Assembly (NCBI GenBank): GCA_964574335.1
Contig: CAZNNH010000113.1
Coordinates: forward strand, 1-20,299
Source of the DNA: CAZNNH01 sp964574335
GTDB taxonomy: Bacteria > Acidobacteriota > Vicinamibacteria > Fen-336
DNA: 20,299 nucleotides
Reading direction: 5' to 3'
Of this stretch, positions 14,585-20,299 are shown in pieces. Below the pieces are notes generated by a model, which did no database searches, was not told where the DNA came from, and saw nothing but the letters and a program-made list of their open reading frames with translations. Each line of letters starts with the position of its first letter. The stretch's first letter is position 1. Made by a program: the position numbers and the translations under genes.

Positions 14585-15487
14585 CTAGGCGGTGGGACCT
14601 TTCGGGGCGGCCTTTTCCTTCTCTCCACCGATGGTCACGCTCAGCGTCTTGGGCTGGCCGTCCCGTAGCACCTTGACCTCGACCGTCGAGCCGGGGTCCG
14701 CCGCGTCGACCCCACGCCGCAGGTCTCGGCTGCTCTCGATCCGCTTGCCGGCCAGCTCCAGGATCACGTCCCCCGCCTTCAGCCCCGCCTGGGACGCCGG
14801 GCCGTCCTCCGTGACCTCGGTGACCAGCACGCCGCCGCCCTGCTTCACCTGGAAGTACTCGGCGAGCTGATCCGTCAGCTCCTGGTAGGTGATCCCCAGC
14901 TTGGCGGGTCCGCGACCGAAGCGGTAGACGAAATCGTGCAGGTTGCCTGGCAAGCCTCGCCAGTGCTCGGCGCCCGTCTCCGGCAGCAGGGGCTGCGAAG
15001 GCAGTGGCGGCTCCCCTTCCCCGACCTGGAGGTCCGGGACCTCCACGTGGAAACGATGGGCGAACGCCCCCCCCGGGCGCTCCTCGAGGGTGGCGGTGAG
15101 CTGCTTCGACGAGCCCTGGCGGGAGACGTCGATCGACACCTCGCGCCCGGGCGGCGTCTCCCGAACCAGCCTCGAGAGCTGGGCCGCGCTCCGGACCCTC
15201 TCGCCGTCGAAGCCGAGGATCACGTCGCCCTTGGCCACGCCGGCCTTCTCGGCCGCCGATCCCGACTCCACCTTCTCGACCACGGCGCCGCGGGCCTGAT
15301 TCAGCTTGAGCCGCGCCAGGTCCTCCGCGCCGACGTCCTGGAGCAGCACGCCCAGGAAGGCGCCGTCGCCCATCCGGACCACCTTGACCTGGCGCTCCTC
15401 TCCGGCCCTGACCGCCGGGGCGGCGATCGCCAGCCCGGCGCCCAGCAGGCTCAGCACCCCGATCCCGATACCGATTCCTCGCGTCAT
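14585..15487 (-). CDS. Secreted protein with two PDZ domains
   Basis: The 300-aa product has a signal peptide (MTRGIGIGIG...AVRAG, about residues 1-29). PDZ domain 1 spans about 42-135 (FLGVLLQDV, GVAKGDVILGFDGERV) and PDZ domain 2 about 193-288 (KLGITYQEL, GLKAGDVILELAGKRI), joined by a Pro-rich linker. There is no trypsin-like or other protease domain, so it resembles the peptide-binding half of HtrA/DegP. A role in binding exposed protein C-termini in the periplasm is an inference. ATG 15487 has AAGGAG (15500-15495) at 7-nt spacing, so the start is firm. It lies 129 nt downstream of the LON-domain gene on the same strand and may be co-transcribed. Confidence 0.85.
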   Translation of the reverse strand: MTRGIGIGIGVLSLLGAGLAIAAPAVRAGEERQVKVVRMGDGAFLGVLLQDVGAEDLARLKLNQARGAVVEKVESGSAAEKAGVAKGDVILGFDGERVRSAAQLSRLVRETPPGREVSIDVSRQGSSKQLTATLEERPGGAFAHRFHVEVPDLQVGEGEPPLPSQPLLPETGAEHWRGLPGNLHDFVYRFGRGPAKLGITYQELTDQLAEYFQVKQGGGVLVTEVTEDGPASQAGLKAGDVILELAGKRIESSRDLRRGVDAADPGSTVEVKVLRDGQPKTLSVTIGGEKEKAAPKGPTA

Positions 15488-15616
15488 AGGCTCGCTCCTT
15501 CAAGCTCCCCGCGTTGACCGGGGAACGCCTTTCATCTGTATGACGCAGGCTCGGCGGCCAAAGTCGGCGTGGCGGGGTCTCACCGGCGAGCCCAGAAGCG
15601 GCGCCCGGCAAGCGGG

Positions 15617-16288
15617 TCAGTGGCGGGGGCCGTCGGCCGACCGCCCGTAGGTCTGTTCGAGCCGCTTGAAGCCGAGGATCTGGAGCAGCCGCTCGTAGCG
15701 GGCGGGGACCGACCCACACTCCAGCAGCGACTGCCGCTCGAGCGGGTCGAGGGGGAGCGATTGGCAAAGGGCGTTCACGAACACGTCGTGGGGTAGCTCC
15801 TTCTGGAGCACCAGCACCGAGGGGCCGTCCATCGCCCGTCCGATCGCCGCCAGCACCTGGCGGCGGGCCCGCTCCAGGCCCGGGCCCTCGGCGGGCGGGT
15901 CGGGGAGGGGCTCGACCCTGGCCAGCCGATACGGCTGGCCGGCCTGCTCCTCGAGGATCCGGAAGCGGACCACTCCTTTCAGCACGATATCGAAGCGGCC
16001 AATCGCGGCGGGCCGACACCGCTCGAGGCGACCGGCGCATCCGATCTCGAAGACGGGGGGGCGACCTTGGTAGTCCTCCTGCCAGCCGGGTCGCAGCAGG
16101 CACATGCCGATCAGCCGGCGTCGCGGCTCGGCCGCGAGCAGGTCCTCGACCATCTTGCGGTACCGCGGCTCGAAGACGTGGAGGGGCACCGGCATCGACG
16201 GGAACAGGACCACGTTGGGCAGGGGGAACAGCGGGATCGGGTCGGTCAGGTCGAGGTCCGCCGCGGCGTCACCTGCTTGATGGTTCAT
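15617..16288 (-). CDS. Stand-alone LON substrate-binding-domain protein
   Basis: The 223-aa product opens with IPLFPLPNVVLFPSMPVPLHVFEPRYRKMVEDLL, the hallmark of the Lon N-terminal (PF02190) domain, and contains the RFDIVLKGVVRFRI strand pair. The AAA+ and protease parts of Lon are absent, and 223 aa is the usual length of the stand-alone COG2802-type protein. These proteins occur widely; their function is not well defined, with roles in substrate recognition proposed. I chose ATG 16288 because upstream residues to 16363 are unlike the family. TACGAT lies at 16308-16303, 14 nt upstream, with no clear Shine-Dalgarno site. Confidence 0.9.
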   Translation of the reverse strand: MNHQAGDAAADLDLTDPIPLFPLPNVVLFPSMPVPLHVFEPRYRKMVEDLLAAEPRRRLIGMCLLRPGWQEDYQGRPPVFEIGCAGRLERCRPAAIGRFDIVLKGVVRFRILEEQAGQPYRLARVEPLPDPPAEGPGLERARRQVLAAIGRAMDGPSVLVLQKELPHDVFVNALCQSLPLDPLERQSLLECGSVPARYERLLQILGFKRLEQTYGRSADGPRH

Positions 16289-16302
16289 CGCGCGTCCGAC
16301 CC

Positions 16303-16349
16303 ATCGTAGCGCAGCTCGGGCTGACCCGGCCCTGCATCTCGGGTACGAT
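16303..16349. promoter_or_regulatory. Divergent promoters, LON-domain gene / symporter
   Basis: The minus strand has TACGAT (16308-16303) in front of the LON-domain ATG. The plus strand has CTGACC (16321-16326), a 17-nt spacer and TACGAT (16344-16349) in front of the symporter gene. The two -10 boxes are identical and point away from each other. Confidence 0.5.
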
Positions 16350-16384
16350 GCAAGCTTCGCCATGCCAAGGAGACGGAGGGCGTG

Positions 16385-18172
16385 ATGGAGCTACTCGACC
16401 GGGTCGTCAACACCCTCAGCTACTACATCTGGGGCTTCGGCGTCCCGGTCGGGGGCGAGACCGTGCCGCTGGTGGTGATCGCCCTGCTCGGCACCGGCAT
16501 GTTCCTGACCCTGCGGCTGGGTTTCATCCAGGTCCGGCGGCTCGGCCATGGCTTCGCGGTCACCACCGGGAGGTACGACGACCCCAACGAGCCCGGTGAC
16601 GTCTCGCACTTCCAGGCCTTGACCACCGCCCTGTCGGCGACCGTCGGCATCGGCAACATCGCCGGGGTGGCGATCGCCATCCACTGGGGCGGGCCCGGGG
16701 CGCTGTTCTGGATGTGGATGACGGCGTTGCTCGGCATGGCGGTCAAGTACTCCGAGGTCACCCTGGCCCAGCTCTACCGCGACGTCGGTCCCGACAAGGA
16801 CCCGAACCGATGGGAAGGGTCCGTCTCCGGCGGGCCCATGTACTACATCGAGCGGGGGCTGGGAGCGCGATGGAAGCCGCTGGCGGTCTTCTTCGCGGTG
16901 ATGCTCGGCCTGACCGCGTTCCTGACCGGCAACGGCATCCAGGCCAACACCGTCGCCGACACCCTGCAGACCAGCTACGGCGTCCCCACCTGGCTGAGCG
17001 GGGCCGCCGCCGCCACGCTGGTGGCGCTGGTGATCCTGGGCGGCATCTCGCGGATCGGCCGGGTCACGTCGGTGCTGGCCCCGCTGATGGCCACCATCTA
17101 CATCGCCGGCGCCCTCACCATCCTGCTCCTCCACGCCGACCGGGTGCTGCCCAGCCTGTGGCTGATCGTACGCGAGGCGTTCAACCCGACCGCCGGGGTG
17201 GCCGGGACCGGGGTCGGGGCGGTGGTGGTCACCATGATGTGGGGGGTCAAGCGGGGGCTCTTCTCCAACGAGGCCGGGCAGGGGTCGGCTCCGATCGCCC
17301 ACGCCGCCGCCAAGACCGACGAGCCGGTGTCGGAGGGGGTGGTCGGCCTGGTCGAGCCCTTCATCGACACCCTGGTGATCTGCACCATGACCGGGCTGGT
17401 GGTGGTGCTGACCGGCGTCTGGCACGAACGTTTCCCCACCGAGATCACGCTGCGGGGCGGCGACATCTCGTACATCGCCAGCAACGACCAGGGGCGCTAC
17501 GCGCCCCAGGCGCCGCCGCCGGAGATCCGGGTCGAGGACGGGTTCGTGCGGCCGGCCGCCGACGACGAGCCCCGGCTGGCCTGGCACGAGGTGGCGGTGG
17601 AGCGCCTCTTCACCGATCCCGACGAGACCCGGCCCTTCACCGGGACCATCTTCCCGGCCGAGGGGCTGGCCCGCCCGGACGGGGTGGCGGCGCGCTCCGA
17701 CTCGAGCCCGGCCTACACCTCGCTCTACGCCGATGCCGTGGAGAACGCCGCCCCCCTCACCATGCTGGCGTTCCGCGAGGGCCTGTCGCCGATCGGCGAC
17801 TTCGGGCACCACATCGTGCTCCTCTCGGTGCTGCTGTTCGCGATCTCGACCGCCATCTCCTGGAGCTACTACGGGGACCGCTGCGCCCACTACCTGTTCG
17901 GCGCCAGGGCGGTCCTGCCCTACAAGATCCTCTTCGTCGCCGCCCACTTCCTGGGCGCGGTGGTCTCGCTGTCGGTGGCCTGGACCCTGGGCGACGTCTG
18001 CCTCGGGATCGTGATCCTCCCCAACCTGCTGGCGCTTCTGCTGCTCTCGCCCAAGGTGCGCCAGCTCACCGACAGCTACTTCCAGCGCAAGCCATGGCAG
18101 GAGAACGCGCGCGTACACCGTCGCGTGATCGAGGAGCGCGAGCAGGCCCGGAGAGAGCGACACCCTCGCTGA
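16385..18172 (+). CDS. AGCS-family sodium:amino-acid symporter with extra loop
   Basis: This 595-aa inner-membrane protein imports alanine, glycine or a similar amino acid with sodium. Family blocks are clear: ALSATVGIGNIAGVAIAI, GGPGALFWMWMTALLGMAVKYSE, GGPMYYIERGLG, and FSNEAGQGSAPIAHAAAKTDEP followed by EPFIDTLVICTMTGL. Typical members are about 450-500 aa. The excess is mostly a hydrophilic stretch of roughly 100 residues (about 347-455, WHERFPTEITL to ENAAPLT) between two membrane segments, after which the family sequence resumes (LSVLLFAISTAISWSYYGDRCAHYLFG). ATG 16385 has GGAGG (16375-16379) 5 nt upstream and is better placed than GTG 16382. The substrate is not resolved by sequence. 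Confidence 0.93.
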   Translation: MELLDRVVNTLSYYIWGFGVPVGGETVPLVVIALLGTGMFLTLRLGFIQVRRLGHGFAVTTGRYDDPNEPGDVSHFQALTTALSATVGIGNIAGVAIAIHWGGPGALFWMWMTALLGMAVKYSEVTLAQLYRDVGPDKDPNRWEGSVSGGPMYYIERGLGARWKPLAVFFAVMLGLTAFLTGNGIQANTVADTLQTSYGVPTWLSGAAAATLVALVILGGISRIGRVTSVLAPLMATIYIAGALTILLLHADRVLPSLWLIVREAFNPTAGVAGTGVGAVVVTMMWGVKRGLFSNEAGQGSAPIAHAAAKTDEPVSEGVVGLVEPFIDTLVICTMTGLVVVLTGVWHERFPTEITLRGGDISYIASNDQGRYAPQAPPPEIRVEDGFVRPAADDEPRLAWHEVAVERLFTDPDETRPFTGTIFPAEGLARPDGVAARSDSSPAYTSLYADAVENAAPLTMLAFREGLSPIGDFGHHIVLLSVLLFAISTAISWSYYGDRCAHYLFGARAVLPYKILFVAAHFLGAVVSLSVAWTLGDVCLGIVILPNLLALLLLSPKVRQLTDSYFQRKPWQENARVHRRVIEEREQARRERHPR

Positions 18173-18192
18173 GCCGATCCTCCCGGCTGCGG

Positions 18193-18210
18193 TAGGATGG
18201 CCGGGGGAGG
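18193..18210 (+). promoter_or_regulatory. -10-like box and Shine-Dalgarno for the aminotransferase
   Basis: TAGGAT (18193-18198) lies 18 nt before GTG 18217, with GGGGGAGG (18203-18210) between. It suggests the aminotransferase can be transcribed from its own promoter in the 44-nt gap after the symporter gene. The Shine-Dalgarno site decides the GTG start. Confidence 0.45.
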
Positions 18211-18216
18211 GACACC

Positions 18217-19515
18217 GTGGCGAACAGCGACCCCGAGGTCAACCTCAACCTGAACGTCCGCGGCCTGCGGCCGTCGGCCACGCTGGAGATCAACGAGCGG
18301 AGCAACCGGCTCCGCGAGGAGGGCCGACACGTCTACCGGCTGGGCCTGGGACAGTCGCCGTTCCCGGTCCCCGAGCCGGTGGTCGAGCAGCTCCGGGTCT
18401 CCGCCCACGAGAAGGACTACCTGCCGGTGCGGGGCCTGCCGGCGCTGCGGGAGCGGATCGCCGAGTACTACCAGCGCCGCCAGGGGCTGGAGCGGCACCG
18501 CGACGACGTGCTGATCGGTCCCGGCTCCAAGGAGCTGATGTTCATCCTCCAGCTCGTCTTCTACGGGGACCTGGTGATCCCCACCCCGAGCTGGGTCTCC
18601 TACGCCCCGCAGGCCCACATCATCGGCCGGCCGATCCGCTGGGTGCCGACCACCGCCGAGGACGGCTGGCCCCTGCTCCCGCGGGAGCTGGACGGGGCCT
18701 GCCGCGACGACCCGAGCCGCCCCCGGCTGGTGGTGCTCAACTACCCCGCCAACCCCACCGGTCAGACCTACAGCGTCGACTCGCTGAAGGAGCTGGCCGA
18801 GGTGGCGCGGCGCTACCGGGTGATCCTGCTCTCCGACGAGATCTACGGGGAGATCGACCACCAGGGGACCCACGTCTCGATCGCCCGCTACTATCCGGAA
18901 GGGACCATCGTCAGCAGCGGCCTCAGCAAGTGGTGCGGCGCGGGCGGCTGGCGGCTCGGCACCTTCACCTTCCCCCGCAACCTGCGCTGGCTGCTCGACG
19001 CGATGGCGGTGGTGTGCAGCGAGACCTTCACCTCCACCAGCGCCCCGATCCAGTTCGCGGCCGCCCGGGCCTTCGAGGGCGGGTCCGAGATCGAGCACTA
19101 CCTCTTCCAATCGCGACGCATCCTGCGGGGGCTCGGCCGTCTCCTGGCCCGGCGCCTGGAGGCAACGGGCGCCTTCGTGCCGTCGCCGGCCGGCGCCTTC
19201 TACCTCTTCCCGGAGTTCGCGGCCGGGAGCGACCAGTTGGCGCGGCGCGGCATCGAGAGCAGCGCCCAGCTCTGCGAGGAGGTGTTGGAAGACACCGGGG
19301 TCGCCTTCCTCCCCGGCGAGGCCTTCGGCCGCCCCAGGGAAGAGCTGACCGGCCGCATCGCCTACGTCGACTTCGACGGTGCCCGGGCGCTGGTGGCGGC
19401 CCGCGGCGTCCCCGCCGACCGCGAGCTCGACGAGACCTTCCTGCGCACCTACTGCGAGCAGGTCACCACCGCCACCGACCGCCTCTGCAACTGGCTCCAG
19501 GGGGGTCAGGTCTAG
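18217..19515 (+). CDS. PLP-dependent class I/II aminotransferase
   Basis: A 432-aa fold-type I aminotransferase of the aspartate-aminotransferase superfamily. Seen are DYLPVRGLPALRERIAEYY (substrate-loop region), LIGPGSKEL (phosphate-binding start), NYPANPTG (N179), SDEIYGEI (D207 and Y210, pyridine-nitrogen and O3' contacts), SGLSKWCGAGGWRLG (Schiff-base lysine K238) and a late GRIAYVDFDG block, where aspartate aminotransferases typically carry an Arg-containing motif. The amino donor is not determined. GTG 18217 follows GGGGGAGG. The gene follows the symporter by 44 nt on the same strand; import plus transamination of an amino acid is a reasonable link, but is inferred from position. A repeat arm lies 45 nt after the stop. 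Confidence 0.92.
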   Translation: MANSDPEVNLNLNVRGLRPSATLEINERSNRLREEGRHVYRLGLGQSPFPVPEPVVEQLRVSAHEKDYLPVRGLPALRERIAEYYQRRQGLERHRDDVLIGPGSKELMFILQLVFYGDLVIPTPSWVSYAPQAHIIGRPIRWVPTTAEDGWPLLPRELDGACRDDPSRPRLVVLNYPANPTGQTYSVDSLKELAEVARRYRVILLSDEIYGEIDHQGTHVSIARYYPEGTIVSSGLSKWCGAGGWRLGTFTFPRNLRWLLDAMAVVCSETFTSTSAPIQFAAARAFEGGSEIEHYLFQSRRILRGLGRLLARRLEATGAFVPSPAGAFYLFPEFAAGSDQLARRGIESSAQLCEEVLEDTGVAFLPGEAFGRPREELTGRIAYVDFDGARALVAARGVPADRELDETFLRTYCEQVTTATDRLCNWLQGGQV

Positions 19516-19560
19516 ACTTTTGACTTTGTGACCCGGAACACCCGGGGTGGGTATTCGGCG

Positions 19561-19580
19561 AAAACCCGTATTGTGTCCCC
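19561..19580. repeat. Solitary right arm of the repeat family
   Basis: AAAACCCGTATTGTGTCCCC resembles the right arm of the copy at 20184 (inner ACCCG, outer GTGTCCCC). A clear left arm is missing; the nearest candidate is the weakly similar TTTGTGACCCGG just after the aminotransferase stop. It appears to be a decayed copy. Confidence 0.55.
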
Positions 19581-19604
19581 GGTTTTTCGACCCCGTTCCC
19601 GGCG

Positions 19605-19613
19605 TGGGATAAT
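19605..19613 (+). promoter_or_regulatory. Extended -10 box for the small secreted protein
   Basis: TGGGATAAT (19605-19613) is an extended -10 with five of six TATAAT positions. Transcription would start near 19620, about 48 nt before ATG 19668. No good -35 box is seen. Confidence 0.5.
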
Positions 19614-19667
19614 GGCAGCTCATCGCACCATCCGACCGGGTGTGCCGAAATGAGGGAGGGAGTCTCG

Positions 19668-20177
19668 ATGAGGAAGATGCTGTGGGCACTCGCCCTGGTG
19701 CTGGCTGCGCAGTCCAGCGTGGCCGGCGAGGCAATGAAGGCCGTGACCGGCAAGCCGTTCGAGGCGGCGATGGTCGACCACTTCTACCTCGAAGGCAACG
19801 CCATCCCCACCCAGAAGCGCAACGCCGCCCTGCTGGAGAAGGACGGTGGCGGCAGGCTGCTGGTGGGGCTGCTCGACACCTCCGGGTACGGCACCGAGAT
19901 CCAGCAGAAGTACCTGGCCTTCATGATCACCGAGGCCAAGGTGAACGTCGGCGGCGCCGAGCTGGCGGTAGGCGCCTACGGGTTCGGGCTGATGAAGCCC
20001 GAGGCCGAGGGCGGCGCCGGCAAGGTCGTCTTCTACGACGTGGCCGGCCACAAGGTCGCCGAGGGCACGGCCCCTCACGACGCCATGATGGCGCAGCCGG
20101 CCCCGCTCAAGGTGGTGACCGCCGAGGGCCAGCCGACCCGGATCTACCTGGGCAAGCACTACGTGGACGTGCAATGA
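19668..20177 (+). CDS. Small secreted protein, unrecognised
   Basis: I do not recognise a family. The 169-aa product starts with a signal peptide (MRKMLWALALVLAAQSSVAG, cleavage near 20), without the lipobox cysteine, so it is probably soluble in the periplasm or outside. The mature part looks beta-rich and contains two related stretches, ALLEKDGGGRLLVGLLD and KVNVGGAELAVGAYGFG, and a C-terminal TRIYLGKHYVDVQ. There is no cysteine, so no disulfides. ATG 19668 has GGGAGGGAG (19654-19662) 5 nt upstream; an ATG at 19650 is in frame but poorly placed. Members of the repeat family lie on both sides, the nearer one 6 nt after the stop. Confidence 0.75.
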   Translation: MRKMLWALALVLAAQSSVAGEAMKAVTGKPFEAAMVDHFYLEGNAIPTQKRNAALLEKDGGGRLLVGLLDTSGYGTEIQQKYLAFMITEAKVNVGGAELAVGAYGFGLMKPEAEGGAGKVVFYDVAGHKVAEGTAPHDAMMAQPAPLKVVTAEGQPTRIYLGKHYVDVQ

Positions 20178-20183
20178 CGCCTC

Positions 20184-20235
20184 GGGGACATGACCGGGTT
20201 TCTCCGGTGCGCAAGGAAACCCGGATCGTGTCCCC
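20184..20235. repeat. Inverted-repeat element, copy 3
   Basis: The left arm GGGGACATGACCGGGTTTC (20184-20202) pairs with the right arm GAAACCCGGATCGTGTCCCC (20216-20235) around a 13-nt loop. The outer ten bases are the same as in copies 1 and 2. The inner stem differs, but both arms change together so pairing is kept. The same wobble and bulge are present. Confidence 0.85.
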
Positions 20236-20239
20236 GAAT

Positions 20240-20254
20240 CCGGTTTCTAACCGG
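20240..20254. repeat. Short palindrome between repeat copies
   Basis: CCGGTT (20240-20245) and AACCGG (20249-20254) form a 6-bp stem with a TCT loop, between copy 3 and the next left arm. It may be a small spacer hairpin of a composite element. Confidence 0.45.
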
Positions 20255-20267
20255 CTCGGACACCCTC

Positions 20268-20286
20268 GGGGACATGGCCGGGTTCC
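20268..20286. repeat. Left arm of another copy, cut by the window end
   Basis: GGGGACATGGCCGGGTTCC matches the left-arm pattern. The window ends 13 nt later, so its right arm is not visible. It shows that the array continues downstream. Confidence 0.7.
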
Positions 20287-20299
20287 GAGGTAGCCTCCG

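Noticed and set aside
14382..16103. 573-aa minus-strand frame over the PDZ and LON-domain genes
   Set aside because: Low-complexity out-of-frame translation; both underlying genes have convincing domains.
16391..18163. 590-aa frame antisense to the symporter
   Set aside because: Repetitive His/Asp/Gly/Arg composition and no motif; it is the mirror of a real membrane-protein gene.
18076..19734. 552-aa frame antisense to the aminotransferase
   Set aside because: Composition of an antisense shadow; the sense strand has a complete PLP-enzyme motif set.

Overview
The window is a high-GC, gene-dense bacterial chromosome segment with short intergenic gaps and long spurious antisense ORFs. The mix of genes (soluble Hanks-type kinase, citramalate synthase, PDZ and LON-domain proteins, secreted hydrolases), very high GC and many apparently leaderless starts would suit an Acidobacteriota-like or other deep-branching soil or sediment lineage. 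That placement is an inference; no rRNA or other marker is present. I see no phage, CRISPR, toxin-antitoxin or defence island, and nearly all genes are housekeeping or metabolic.

Layout. 1-5.6 kb: secreted metallo-beta-lactamase-fold hydrolase (-), divergent from a DUF2461 protein (+); an ATP-grasp ligase (-), divergent from ribonuclease HI (+); then a secreted serine hydrolase and a HEAT-like repeat protein (both -). 5.7-7.1 kb: a PlsB-type acyltransferase (+). 7.08-7.28 kb: a cluster of inverted-repeat elements that begins inside the acyltransferase stop region. 7.28-11.1 kb: the biosynthetic core, with a consensus sigma70-type promoter, a leader with a short Ile-containing reading frame and an intrinsic terminator, then cimA-leuC-leuD. 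11.1-12.4 kb: a Ser/Thr kinase (-), divergent from a small coiled-coil protein (+). 12.4-14.5 kb: glgC (-), divergent from an EI24/CysZ-like membrane protein (+). 14.6-16.3 kb: a two-PDZ secreted protein and a stand-alone LON-domain protein (-). 16.4-19.5 kb: an AGCS sodium:amino-acid symporter with a large extra loop and a class I/II aminotransferase (+). 19.5-20.3 kb: a small secreted protein with copies of the repeat family on both sides.

The best candidate for an undescribed system is the cimA leader. A 31-codon reading frame carries three Ile codons in a four-codon stretch and no Leu codon. Hand pairing gives a protector hairpin, an alternative antiterminator and a terminator, arranged as in classical ribosome-mediated attenuation. 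The first structural gene is citramalate synthase, the committed enzyme of the pyruvate route to isoleucine, so the leader appears to sense Ile. The second item is the repeat family, with fixed outer ends (GGGGACATGA / TCGTGTCCCC) and inner stems that differ between copies by compensating base changes. A third pattern is that many starts lie 5-8 nt after a -10-like hexamer with no Shine-Dalgarno site, which suggests common leaderless transcripts.
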